From: JANQMY01 sp965228775
GTDB taxonomy: Bacteria; Pseudomonadota; Alphaproteobacteria; JANQMY01
DNA length: 64,000 bases
Assembly: GCA_965228775.1 (NCBI GenBank)
Contig: OZ245840.1
Span: 3,658,001 to 3,722,000, forward strand
Direction: 5' to 3'
Shown: in pieces, positions 1 through 8,764 of the stretch
Layout of the letters: each line of letters opens with the position of its first letter
Numbering within the stretch: the first letter of the stretch is position 1
Position numbers and translations under genes: made by a program
Notes under the pieces: model-generated
The model's input: the letters and a program-made list of their open reading frames with translations, nothing else
Database searches by the model: none
Told to the model about the DNA's origin: nothing

Positions 1-1
1 A

Positions 2-640
2 GTCAGCAAGATCAATCATGATTTGCGCAACATCCTGTCATCAAGCCAGCTGGTGGTTGACCGTCTTGCCGGGCTTAGCGATCCGACCGTGCAGAAACTG
101 GCGCCGCGCCTCCTTAAAACGATCGACAGGGCCGTTCATCTCACAACGGAAACGCTGAAATATGGCAAATCCGAAGAAGCTGCCCCAGTGTTACAGCGCG
201 TTTGCCTGTGTGACCTGGTGGAGGAGGTGAGAACCTCTACGCCTATACCGGCGGACAAGCCGATTGATTGGACAAATGAGGTCCCCAAGGGCCTGAGTGT
301 CACCGCTGATCCGGACCAGCTGTACCGTGTGCTGATGAACCTTTGCCGCAACGCGATCCAAATTCTTGAGAATCAGGAGCGCGAAGGCAAGCTTGCCATT
401 ACCACTTCCGTAAACGGCCAGTTCGTCAGCATAGACATTTGCGACAATGGCCCCGGCGTGCCGGAGCGGGCGCAAGAAAATCTGTTCAAGGCGTTCTCCG
501 GCAGCGTGCGGCCCGGAGGCACCGGGCTTGGCCTTGCGATCGCTCAGGAACTTGCACGGGCGCAAGGCGGGGATGTTTTCCTCGTCAAAACCGATGGTTC
601 CGGAACGGTCTTCCGCGTCGATATCCCTCTGGCTGCTTGA
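2..640 (+). CDS. Sensor histidine kinase, C-terminal part (5' end outside window)
   Basis: The open frame enters from the left edge, so the input/sensor region is not visible. The first residues give a dimerisation H-box (INHDLRN) with the phospho-accepting His at 17-19. An HATPase_c domain follows: N-box with LCRNA near 346-360, G1 box DNGPGVP near 442-462 and G2 box GTGLGLAI near 520-543. The family autophosphorylates the His and passes the phosphate to a response regulator. No receiver domain follows in this frame and no response regulator gene lies downstream in the window, so the partner is probably upstream. The protein ends normally at a TGA at 638-640. The family assignment is firm; the signal sensed is unknown. 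Confidence 0.88.
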   Translation, partial: VSKINHDLRNILSSSQLVVDRLAGLSDPTVQKLAPRLLKTIDRAVHLTTETLKYGKSEEAAPVLQRVCLCDLVEEVRTSTPIPADKPIDWTNEVPKGLSVTADPDQLYRVLMNLCRNAIQILENQEREGKLAITTSVNGQFVSIDICDNGPGVPERAQENLFKAFSGSVRPGGTGLGLAIAQELARAQGGDVFLVKTDGSGTVFRVDIPLAA

Positions 641-700
641 TATCACCCCCGAAACTGGTTTCGCTTTTGATATCAATCGCTTGAGTCGTACCGCGACTCG
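638..700. promoter_or_regulatory. Nested inverted repeats between kinase and ParA genes
   Basis: The 8-base word TGATATCA occurs at 638-645 (overlapping the kinase stop codon) and again at 668-675, and it encloses GAAAC/GTTTC at 651-662. A further GAGTCG...CGACTC hairpin follows at about 683-699. There is no U-tract, so this is not a classical terminator. It may be a 3' stabiliser or an operator for the downstream gene; the role is inference. Confidence 0.35.
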
Positions 701-765
701 TCCTAAATCTAAAGAAAGTACACAGGCGAGGCGAAAACGAACCAAAACTGCAGGAGGCAGTCCTA

Positions 766-1443
766 ATGGCAAAGGTCATTACCATTGCCCAGCAAAAGGG
801 GGGTGCGGGCAAAACATCGCTTGCAGCTCATTTGGCGGCGTATTGGGCGTCTAACAACAAGGGTATTCCAAAGAATGGCGCGGCGGTCGAAGATCCGAAC
901 CACCGGACAATTACCCTGGTCGATTTGGACCCCCAGGGCAGCCTGTCTACCTGGTACCAAACACGCGAAGAAAAAGGCGTTGAAACCGACGCTTTGTCGT
1001 TGCGAATTGGTGCAGGCTGGAAAGTGAATTCGGAGATTCAGAGCGCCCAGAAAGATTCTGATCTCATCATCATTGACAGCCCGCCTCATTCGGAAACGTC
1101 GACGCGAATCGGAATTCGTCACGCGGATATCGTGGTCGTGCCGCTGCAACTCAGTCCCATGGACATATGGGCAACGCGGGCGACAATGGATCTGATCAAG
1201 AAGGAACGGCGTCCGGTGCTTATGGTATTCAACCGTGTGCCGGCGCGGGGGCGCCTTGCCTCTGACCTGAAAGACCGGCTGGAAGGGGAAGATTTGCCGA
1301 TTGCGCGTTCCACTCTCGGCAATCGGACAGCCTATGCGTCCAGCTTGATGACCGGTAAAGGTGTTACGGAGACCGAACCTAGCTCTGTGGCGGCGACTGA
1401 GATCCGCGATTTGGCAAAGGAAGTATTAAAGCGAATCCGGTAA
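766..1443 (+). CDS. ParA/MinD-type P-loop ATPase
   Basis: A 225-residue protein with a deviant Walker A, KGGAGKT at residues 11-17, a Walker A' DLDPQG at 53-58 and a Walker B IIIDSP around 101-106, which together define the ParA/Soj/MinD family of ATP-driven positioning ATPases. The start is fixed by AGGAGG at 752-757, eight bases before the ATG. There is an insertion of about 18 residues between the first helix and strand 2 (residues 31-48) that minimal ParA proteins lack. No parB or parS-like neighbour is seen, so this is an orphan ParA that more likely positions some cellular cargo than segregates the chromosome. It is followed 63 bases later by otsB, which may be co-transcribed. Family certain, cargo unknown. 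Confidence 0.85.
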   Translation: MAKVITIAQQKGGAGKTSLAAHLAAYWASNNKGIPKNGAAVEDPNHRTITLVDLDPQGSLSTWYQTREEKGVETDALSLRIGAGWKVNSEIQSAQKDSDLIIIDSPPHSETSTRIGIRHADIVVVPLQLSPMDIWATRATMDLIKKERRPVLMVFNRVPARGRLASDLKDRLEGEDLPIARSTLGNRTAYASSLMTGKGVTETEPSSVAATEIRDLAKEVLKRIR

Positions 1444-1506
1444 AGTCGGTTCGCTCGACATTACATGTCAGCATTGGTGAAACCGTAAGGCTGAGTTGAG
1501 ACGCCT

Positions 1507-2259
1507 ATGCTGCCTTTGCCAGAGGCCCCCTCTTCTTTGGCGCTTTTTCTTGATTTCGACGGTACGCTGGTCGAACTCGCGCCGACACCGTCGTCTATTG
1601 TCGTGCCGAGTGACCTACCTGGACTGCTCTCCGACCTTGCAGGTGTGCTTGACGGAAGCCTTGCCATCGTGTCGGGGCGTCCCATCAGCGAATTGGATGT
1701 CTTTTTGAAGCCGGTGGTGTTGGCCGCCGCGGGTCAACACGGGCTTGAGCGCCGGGATTATGGCGGCGCAATCATCCGACGTGACGATCACCTGGACGAT
1801 TTGCGTGAGGCGGCTAAGGCCATGAAAGCGTTTGCCAAATCGGACCCGCGCGTCATTGTGGAACACAAATCCCTCACGGCGGCTCTGCATTATCGGAACG
1901 CGCCCGATAGAGAGGCGGACTGCCAAAAACTTGTGCAAACCCTTGTTTCTCGTTTTCCGGGCCTTCAGATCTTGGCGGGAAAGATGGTGTTCGAGGCACG
2001 CGGTGCAGGCATGGACAAGGGCCAGGCCATAGAGAGCTTTATGGCCAGCAAACCCTTTAAATCTAGGATTCCGGTGATGATCGGCGACGACACGACGGAC
2101 GAAGACGGATTTCGTGCGGTCAACCGTATGGGCGGGATATCGGTCAAAGTGGGCGAGGGGCCGACTTTGGCACGAAATCGGCTTAGGAGTGTTTCGAACG
2201 TCTTAAATTGGCTTAAGCAATTGCATGATAGCTTCGGCGATACACCCGGCACATCATAA
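1507..2259 (+). CDS. otsB: Trehalose-6-phosphate phosphatase
   Basis: A 250-residue HAD-superfamily phosphatase. Motif I DFDGT is at residues 16-20 (nucleophile Asp16, general acid Asp18), and the distal acidic motif GDDTTDEDGF is the form typical of trehalose phosphatases. It removes phosphate from trehalose-6-phosphate to give trehalose in the cytoplasm. Length is normal for bacterial OtsB. It is the first of three linked trehalose genes (with the GH15 gene and otsA), which strongly supports the assignment. The ATG at 1507 has no strong ribosome binding site. Confidence 0.92.
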   Translation: MLPLPEAPSSLALFLDFDGTLVELAPTPSSIVVPSDLPGLLSDLAGVLDGSLAIVSGRPISELDVFLKPVVLAAAGQHGLERRDYGGAIIRRDDHLDDLREAAKAMKAFAKSDPRVIVEHKSLTAALHYRNAPDREADCQKLVQTLVSRFPGLQILAGKMVFEARGAGMDKGQAIESFMASKPFKSRIPVMIGDDTTDEDGFRAVNRMGGISVKVGEGPTLARNRLRSVSNVLNWLKQLHDSFGDTPGTS

Positions 2260-2288
2260 GCCGCAGAAACGAAGGGGAAAAGCGCCGC

Positions 2289-4073
2289 ATGTCGACACTT
2301 AATCTTGGTGTCATCGGAAACTGCTCATTCAGTGCACTGATCGATGAAAAAGCGCGGATCGTTTGGTCGTGTATGCCGCGTTTCGATGGCGATCCGGTCT
2401 TTCATAAACTCATCAATGAAGGCGACGGGGATGAGGGGTTTTATGAGATTGCGCTGGAAAAACATACGCGCTCGGAACAAACCTATCTGCGCAACACCGC
2501 TATCCTCCGCACGGTGCTTCACGACAATAATGGCGGCAGTGTCGAGATCCTCGATTTTGCGCCCCGCTTCTACAATCGGGGACGCATGTTCCGGCCGACC
2601 ACATTGGTTAGGCGGGTTAGGGCGCTGCATGGCAATCCGCGTATTCGCATTCGCGTGCGTCCGAAGTTTGAATATGGCTCCGTCGCGCCGGAAATCACCC
2701 ATGGCAGCAATCACATCCGCTACGTATCCAGCGGCCAGACCTTGCGGCTGACCACCAACGCGCCCGTATCGTATGTGCTCAATGAGACACCGTTTGTGTT
2801 GCAACGGCCCATGGACCTCATCCTTGGGCCCGATGAAACCCTTCAATCGGGGATCGAAGATACGGCGCGGGATTTCGAAGAACGCACCGCCGACTATTGG
2901 CGCATTTGGGTGCGCCGTTTGGCCTTACCCTTGGAATGGCAAGAGGCGGTTATTCGGGCCGCCATCACGCTCAAGCTTTGCGAATTTGAAGAGACCGGTG
3001 CCATTATCGCCGCCATGACCACCAGCATTCCCGAAGCGCCGGACTCTCAGCGCAATTGGGATTACCGGTATTGCTGGCTGCGCGACGCTTTCTTTGTGGT
3101 GCGTGCGCTCAATGCACTGGCCGAAGTGGAAACGATGGAACACTTCCATCGGTACATGACCAATATTGTCGGCATGGCGCGGGAAGATGGTCACCTTCAG
3201 CCGGTCTACGGCATTGGACTGGAATCCGAGCTCACGGAACGCATGGTCGACAATCTCACGGGCTATCGCGGCATGGGGCCGGTGCGTGTTGGCAATCAGG
3301 CCTATGAACATTACCAGCACGACGTTTATGGCAATGTGATCCTTGCGGAATCCCAAGCGTTCTTCGACAGCCGCTTGCTCAAATCCACCTCGTACGATGA
3401 TTTTTGGCGCCTCGAAGCCGTCGGTGAACAGGCGTTCCGGCTGCACGATCAGCCGGATGCGGGCATGTGGGAATTGCGAACCCGTGCGCGCGTGCACACA
3501 TCATCCAGCCTTATGTGTTGGGCTGCTTGCGATCGCCTTGCAAAGATCGCGGATCACATCAAACAAAAAGACCGGGCGGTCTTTTGGCGGCACCGTGCCG
3601 ACACCATCAAGGAAACAATTCTCAAACGCAGCTGGAATGAAGAGGTCGGCGCTTTTGTAGAAAGCTTTGAAGGCGATGGCTTGGATGCAAGCTTGCTGCT
3701 CATGGCAGAGGTTGGCTTTATCGATCCAAAAGATCCGCGATTCCAATCAACCATCGCCGCGGTAGAGAAGGGGCTCAAAAGAGGCCACCATCTCTTTCGG
3801 TATCAGATCGCGGATGACTTCGGCGTGCCCGAGAACGCCTTCAATATCTGCACATTTTGGTACATTGATGCGCTGGCGCGGACGGGCCGTACACAAGAAG
3901 CCCGCGATATATTTGAAACCATGTTATCTTGCCGTAATCATCTCGGACTACTTTCGGAAGATGTAAATCCTCAGACCGGCGAATTGTGGGGCAACTATCC
4001 GCAAACCTATTCACTTGTCGGCATAATAAACGCAGCGCGGGCCTTGAGCGCGCGATGGGAGGAACGGGTATGA
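2289..4073 (+). CDS. Glycoside hydrolase family 15 protein, probable trehalase
   Basis: A 594-residue GH15 protein with an N-terminal beta-rich domain (residues about 1-200) and a C-terminal (alpha/alpha)6 barrel. The conserved RNWDYRYCWLRDA signature lies near residue 256, where the barrel begins. GH15 includes glucoamylases and a trehalase branch. Because this gene sits between otsB and otsA and just before glucokinase, hydrolysis of trehalose to two glucose is the best guess, but glucodextranase or glucoamylase activity is not excluded. There is no signal peptide, so it should be cytoplasmic, where trehalose is. The 3' end overlaps the otsA start (ATGA at 4070-4073), indicating translational coupling. 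Confidence 0.85.
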   Translation: MSTLNLGVIGNCSFSALIDEKARIVWSCMPRFDGDPVFHKLINEGDGDEGFYEIALEKHTRSEQTYLRNTAILRTVLHDNNGGSVEILDFAPRFYNRGRMFRPTTLVRRVRALHGNPRIRIRVRPKFEYGSVAPEITHGSNHIRYVSSGQTLRLTTNAPVSYVLNETPFVLQRPMDLILGPDETLQSGIEDTARDFEERTADYWRIWVRRLALPLEWQEAVIRAAITLKLCEFEETGAIIAAMTTSIPEAPDSQRNWDYRYCWLRDAFFVVRALNALAEVETMEHFHRYMTNIVGMAREDGHLQPVYGIGLESELTERMVDNLTGYRGMGPVRVGNQAYEHYQHDVYGNVILAESQAFFDSRLLKSTSYDDFWRLEAVGEQAFRLHDQPDAGMWELRTRARVHTSSSLMCWAACDRLAKIADHIKQKDRAVFWRHRADTIKETILKRSWNEEVGAFVESFEGDGLDASLLLMAEVGFIDPKDPRFQSTIAAVEKGLKRGHHLFRYQIADDFGVPENAFNICTFWYIDALARTGRTQEARDIFETMLSCRNHLGLLSEDVNPQTGELWGNYPQTYSLVGIINAARALSARWEERV

Positions 4074-5452
4074 GCCGCCTGGTTGTGGTGTCAAACAGGG
4101 TGGGGCCGGTAAAAGACGCGGCCCGTGCGGGCGGTCTTGCCGTGGCATTGGTGGAGGCGCTGAGCGCGGCGGGTGGCCTATGGTACGGGTGGAGCGGCGA
4201 TATCTCCGATGATTCCGATGGCCGTCTGCGTATGACCCAAGATGGCGACGTAACGCTTGCCACCGTGGACCTTACCGAACAATGGTATGATCAATATTAT
4301 AACGGCTTTGCGAACCGCACTTTATGGCCGTTGTTTCACTACCGTCTGGACCTGACATCATTTGACCGCCGGTATTATGAAACCTATCAGCAGGTAAATG
4401 CGCAATTCGCGGAAGGCTTGGTGCCGCTGCTTCAGCCTAATGATCTGATCTGGGTACACGATTATCATTTCCTTGCCTTCGGTGAGGAATTGCGGCGCAT
4501 GAAATGCACCCAGCCCATTGGCTTTTTCCTGCACATCCCCTTCCCGGCGCGCGAAGTTTTCATCACCCTGCCGCGTCATGACAAACTTGTGGAAGCCCTT
4601 TTTGCCTATGATGTGCTGGGCTTCCAGACAGATCGTGACCGCCGCATGTTCCAAGATTATGTGGTGCGCGAACTGGGCGGAGAAGTGTGGGAAAACAAGG
4701 CGCGCGCCTTTGGCCGCACCATCGAAGTGCGTACATTCCCCATTGGCATCGATACGCAGACATTCGTTGAATCGTCGCTGTCTCCCGAAGCCGTTAATCA
4801 GTACACCAGCATGCGGGAAATGCTGAAAGGGCGGCATCAAATCATCGGGGTGGACCGGCTGGATTATACGAAAGGGTTGCCGGAACGTTTCGAATCCTTT
4901 GAGCGTCTGTTGGAAGATTACCAGGACATTCACCGCAAGGTGAGCTTCATGCAAATCGCGCCCGTATCCCGCACCGAAGTGGAAGAATATGTGGACATAA
5001 GGCACGAGCTTGAAGGCGCGTCGGGCCGCATTAATGGGCGGTTTGCGGAATTCGACTGGACGCCGCTACGCTATCTCAACCGAAGTTTTTCGCGCCATCA
5101 ATTGTCCGGACTATACCGCGCCAGCAGGATCGGTTTGGTGACGCCCTTGCGGGACGGCATGAATTTGGTGGCGAAAGAATATATCGCGGCTCAAGACCCG
5201 GAAGATCCCGGTGTATTGATCCTGTCGCGCTTTGCCGGTGCCGCTACGCAACTGCGGTCGGCGTTGATCGTCAATCCGTATGATGTGAAAGCGGTCGCAG
5301 ATGCACTGCACGAAGCGCTTCACATGAGCTTGCAAGAGCGGCGCGACCGTCACCAATCCATGATGCCGGATCTACTGGCAAACAATGTCAATGAATGGCG
5401 CGATAATTTTATCGATGCCATGAAAATGGTAGAGCGGCGCGAAGCCGCCTGA
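4070..5452 (+). CDS. otsA: Trehalose-6-phosphate synthase
   Basis: A 460-residue GT20 glycosyltransferase that makes trehalose-6-phosphate from UDP-glucose and glucose-6-phosphate. It opens with VVVSNRV and a GG loop (residues about 4-26), has the HIPFP segment, the VDRLDYTKGLPER segment of the C-terminal Rossmann fold, and RDGMNLVAKEY near the end, all diagnostic of OtsA. I place the start at the ATG at 4070, not an upstream in-frame ATG at 3986, because 4070 overlaps the preceding stop (ATGA), has GGGAGG at 4057-4062, and begins exactly at the conserved N-terminus. Glucokinase follows 11 bases after its stop. Confidence 0.95.
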   Translation: MSRLVVVSNRVGPVKDAARAGGLAVALVEALSAAGGLWYGWSGDISDDSDGRLRMTQDGDVTLATVDLTEQWYDQYYNGFANRTLWPLFHYRLDLTSFDRRYYETYQQVNAQFAEGLVPLLQPNDLIWVHDYHFLAFGEELRRMKCTQPIGFFLHIPFPAREVFITLPRHDKLVEALFAYDVLGFQTDRDRRMFQDYVVRELGGEVWENKARAFGRTIEVRTFPIGIDTQTFVESSLSPEAVNQYTSMREMLKGRHQIIGVDRLDYTKGLPERFESFERLLEDYQDIHRKVSFMQIAPVSRTEVEEYVDIRHELEGASGRINGRFAEFDWTPLRYLNRSFSRHQLSGLYRASRIGLVTPLRDGMNLVAKEYIAAQDPEDPGVLILSRFAGAATQLRSALIVNPYDVKAVADALHEALHMSLQERRDRHQSMMPDLLANNVNEWRDNFIDAMKMVERREAA

Positions 5453-5463
5453 TTTGCTGTCGA

Positions 5464-6441
5464 ATGCCAAAACCACACATTCTTGTTGCTGACATTGGCG
5501 GTACTCATGCCCGTTTCTCGCTGGCGTCTGTCGGCGGAAAGCCGGGCGAACCGTCCGTCTGGCTCACCTCCATGTATGACAGTCTGGGCAGCGCCCTTGC
5601 GGATTTCCTGTCCCGCCATGACGACGTGGAGATTGCGGGTGCGGGGTTTTGTGCGGCAGGGCCGGTCATCAATGATCAAATTCAAATGACCAATTGTCCG
5701 TGGACGGTCGACCGGGTAGAGATCGCTGAACGATTGGGCACACCGCAAGTGCAGCTCATGAATGACTTTGCGGCGGTTGCCGTGGCGCTGCCACATCTGA
5801 CAGACGAAGATCTGATGGCTGTCGGCCGCACGGATGCTATCCCGGGGCCAGGCCCCAAAGTGGCCATAGGACCGGGGACCGGGCTTGGCGTGGCGGCACT
5901 TGTGCCGGACGGCGCGGGCGGCTGGTCACCAGTATCCGGTGAAGGTGGCCATGTGGATCTGGCGCCCGCGAACAATCGGGAAATATCCGTCATCTACCAA
6001 TTACTTCAGGAATTCGGCCATGTGTCGGCGGAACGTGTGGTGTCCGGCCCCGGCCTCGAGACGCTGTACGCCGCGTTGTCGGCGCTGGATGGTCAGGTGC
6101 GTGATGCAAAACCCACGGCGGTGGATATTGTGGGCGCCGCGCGGCGTGGAAACGACCCAATGGCGCAAGAGGCGGTGCAGCTGTTCACCGGGTGGCTGGG
6201 GGCGGTCGCTGGGGATCTTGCCCTCACATTTGGGGCGACGGGCGGCGTTTACATCGGTGGCGGTATTATTCCTCAGTGGGGGGATCTTTTCGATGCGGAT
6301 CTGTTCCGGCGCCGCTTCGAGCTGAAAGGCCGGTTCAACACCTATCTCGAACCCATGCCCACCTATCTCATCACGGCGAAGGATGTAGCGTTGCGGGGGC
6401 TGGCGGCGGTTGCTGCTCAATCCGAAAACGGTGCCGGATGA
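5464..6441 (+). CDS. glk: Glucokinase
   Basis: A 325-residue ROK/glucokinase-type sugar kinase. The phosphate-binding motif DIGGTHARF lies at residues 10-18, a catalytic-region MNDFAAVA segment near residue 100, and the second phosphate motif GPGTGLG near residue 139. It converts glucose and ATP to glucose-6-phosphate. In this operon it would recapture glucose released by the GH15 protein and feed glucose-6-phosphate back to OtsA. The bacterial Glk length (about 320 residues) fits. Its stop overlaps the ATG of the next gene (ATGA at 6438-6441). Confidence 0.93.
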   Translation: MPKPHILVADIGGTHARFSLASVGGKPGEPSVWLTSMYDSLGSALADFLSRHDDVEIAGAGFCAAGPVINDQIQMTNCPWTVDRVEIAERLGTPQVQLMNDFAAVAVALPHLTDEDLMAVGRTDAIPGPGPKVAIGPGTGLGVAALVPDGAGGWSPVSGEGGHVDLAPANNREISVIYQLLQEFGHVSAERVVSGPGLETLYAALSALDGQVRDAKPTAVDIVGAARRGNDPMAQEAVQLFTGWLGAVAGDLALTFGATGGVYIGGGIIPQWGDLFDADLFRRRFELKGRFNTYLEPMPTYLITAKDVALRGLAAVAAQSENGAG

Positions 6442-6938
6442 AGTATCGTGCGATCAAGGATTGGGGAGAGGTCGAGGGAGAGTTCCGCAACATTTTGCTT
6501 TACATGGACGGCAATTCGCTGACATTGGATCTCGTCCCCTCCGAAGTCTCGACGGGGCCGGTTGACGTGAGCGACGAAACCGACGAGGCGCTTCGTCGTC
6601 TGAAGGCCGGTTCAAAACTTGTTGTCGAAGCGAATAGGTGCCTCCGGCTTTCGTTCGACGCTGTGCTTGCTGTCGCCGTTCGGGAAGAGTTCGTTGATCT
6701 CTTCGAAGATCTTTATCAAGGTCTGCCTGATGCCGGCCCGAAACTGGCGAACGGTGTTGCTGTTTGGCCTTTGTTAGAGGTCATAGACTCTCCATGGAAA
6801 TCGAAACTGCCGCACTATCAGGGCGGTGACAATGAGGACATCCGCCACATGAAATTTTTGAGCATGGAGTGTTTTGTGGATGTGCTCGGATATGCACCTA
6901 AGGCAACTTGGATGCCTCACAAGCCACGAAACTCATAA
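6438..6938 (+). CDS. Conserved-looking hypothetical protein (166 aa)
   Basis: I do not recognise this protein. It starts at the ATG at 6438, which overlaps the glk stop in an ATGA, so it is translationally coupled to glucokinase; the frame stays open upstream only by chance inside glk. It is soluble and acidic, with no signal peptide or membrane segment. The C-terminal part (DIRHMKFLSMECFVDVLGY) has the look of a domain end with mixed helix and strand. Its 3' end overlaps the convergent gamma-glutamyltransferase gene by six bases. Placement suggests a link with sugar phosphorylation, but this is only position. Confidence 0.7.
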   Translation: MKYRAIKDWGEVEGEFRNILLYMDGNSLTLDLVPSEVSTGPVDVSDETDEALRRLKAGSKLVVEANRCLRLSFDAVLAVAVREEFVDLFEDLYQGLPDAGPKLANGVAVWPLLEVIDSPWKSKLPHYQGGDNEDIRHMKFLSMECFVDVLGYAPKATWMPHKPRNS

Positions 6939-8702
6939 AGGGCCGTTCCCGTCACTTAACGCCACGCCCTCGCGTCTGGGGTCGGCCCCGCCTTCGAGCG
7001 TGCCATCCGGCAAGACACGGATACCATGAAGACCGCTATTCAGAGGGCGGACTTTGATTTCATGACCGAGCCTTTCGAGCTCTGGTGCCAAGTCGACAAT
7101 TTTCGTGTCCGCCTCAAGTTCCAGCAAGCCATTGCGGTTCACATGATGAGGAAGGGCGACGGCGGATTGCATGTCCATATCCCAATCCAGCAGGCCCACC
7201 AGCGTTTTCGCCACATAAGCGATGATGCGGCTTCCGCCGGGGGAGCCCACCAAGGCGTAGAGCTCACCATCTTCATCGAAAACCAGCGTCGGCGACATGG
7301 AGCTGCGGGGGCGTTTGCCGCCATCCGGCGCGTTTGCAACCTGCCGCCCGTCGATGACGGGCTGACGCGAAAAGTCCGTTAGCTGATTATTGAGGATAAA
7401 TCCGCCCGCAATCAGATTGCTGCCGAAGACGAATTCCACGGTGGTGGTCATGGAAACCGCGTTGCCGTCCCCGTCAATAATGCTGAAATGACTGGTGGAC
7501 GGCGCCTCGCGGGAGATCTGAGGCGCAAGCCGGGAGTCCTTCTTGAGCGGTGATCCGGGTTTGGCGATGCCGAGAGACTTCTTTGGGCTGATCTGTTGCG
7601 CGCGGTCCGATAGGTACGCTTTGTCCAATAGGGCGTCCAGCGGTATGTCCACAAAATCGCTGTCGGCTAGATAAAGGGACCGGTCCGCATAGGCGAGGCG
7701 CGACGCTTCGGAGATCAGGTGGATCGCTTCCGTGGACGACGCTTTAAGGCTGCCTATGTCGAAACCTTCCAGCAATGTCAGAATTTGCATCACCGTTGCG
7801 CCGCCGGAAGATGGTGGCGGCATCCCGCAGATGGTCCAGCTTCGGTATGGCTTACAAATCGCCTCTCGTTTCTTGGGCTCATACGATGCGAGGTCCTCCA
7901 AGGTCATCGCGCCCGGATTAGCCGGGGCGTTTTGCACCGCATTGACGATCTTCTCGGCAATCTCGCCGGTGTAAAATCCTTCTGGGCCCTGAGAGGCAAT
8001 GGTGCGCAACGACACCGCCAATTCCGGGTTTTTCAGAACATGCCCGGCTGGAAATGGCTTTCCTTTATCGTCAAAGAAGAGGGCTTTCCCGGCTGGTGTT
8101 TCGCCAAAGCCCGGCGCCAGATTGATCATGCGGTTAAGGCGAGGCGAAATTTCGAAACCGTTTTCCGATAGCGCAATGGCCGGTTCGAACAGCTCGGCCC
8201 AGGACAGGCGGCCATGTTCTTGATGTGCCTTGGCCAACATGGCGATGGCGCCGGGCACGCCCACAGATCGTCCGCTTTTTACCGCCGTCAGAAAATCGAA
8301 TGGCTTGCCATTCTCGTCCAAGAAAAGTTCCGGTGTTGCGGCGGCGGGCGCTTGCTCGCGCCCATCATAGGCCGTGACTTTTTCGGTTTTGGGCGACCAG
8401 TGCATCAGAAACGCGCCGCCTCCAATGCCCGAGGATTGAGGTTCCACCAACGTCAAGACCGCTTGTACAGCAATGGCCGCGTCCACGGCCGAGCCGCCCT
8501 TCTTGAGAACATCGATCCCGGCTTGGCTTGCCAGCGGGTTTGCGGAACTGACCATTTGGGGGCCGTCCGCTTTTGGTGTTTGGGTGCTTCCCTGGAACGG
8601 CACCCAATCGGGAATGGCCGGAGCGCTGCTGCAGGCGGTCAGGGCAAGCGACACAATCAAAACACTTAATGGGCGGGCGAAAGCGTTGGTTTTTCTCATC
8701 AT
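6933..8702 (-). CDS. ggt: Gamma-glutamyltransferase, lipoprotein form
   Basis: A 589-residue Ntn-hydrolase precursor. The N-terminus is a lipoprotein signal with lipobox LTAC (Cys24), so the enzyme is probably anchored on the periplasmic side. The body is normal GGT: substrate region ...DGREQAP near residue 113, PPPSSGG near 296-301, and the autocleavage site PSTSHF at 401-406 with Thr403 the expected N-terminal nucleophile of the small subunit, followed by the usual GSNL and LNNQ segments. It cleaves gamma-glutamyl bonds of glutathione and related compounds. Monocistronic; divergent from the P1 peptidase gene. Confidence 0.93.
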   Translation of the reverse strand: MMRKTNAFARPLSVLIVSLALTACSSAPAIPDWVPFQGSTQTPKADGPQMVSSANPLASQAGIDVLKKGGSAVDAAIAVQAVLTLVEPQSSGIGGGAFLMHWSPKTEKVTAYDGREQAPAAATPELFLDENGKPFDFLTAVKSGRSVGVPGAIAMLAKAHQEHGRLSWAELFEPAIALSENGFEISPRLNRMINLAPGFGETPAGKALFFDDKGKPFPAGHVLKNPELAVSLRTIASQGPEGFYTGEIAEKIVNAVQNAPANPGAMTLEDLASYEPKKREAICKPYRSWTICGMPPPSSGGATVMQILTLLEGFDIGSLKASSTEAIHLISEASRLAYADRSLYLADSDFVDIPLDALLDKAYLSDRAQQISPKKSLGIAKPGSPLKKDSRLAPQISREAPSTSHFSIIDGDGNAVSMTTTVEFVFGSNLIAGGFILNNQLTDFSRQPVIDGRQVANAPDGGKRPRSSMSPTLVFDEDGELYALVGSPGGSRIIAYVAKTLVGLLDWDMDMQSAVALPHHVNRNGLLELEADTKIVDLAPELERLGHEIKVRPLNSGLHGIRVLPDGTLEGGADPRREGVALSDGNGPL

Positions 8703-8764
8703 TCTGAAATCTACGTATGCAAGCTGCGGTATTCGATTTGACCGGGGACCATGCCCCGACGTAT

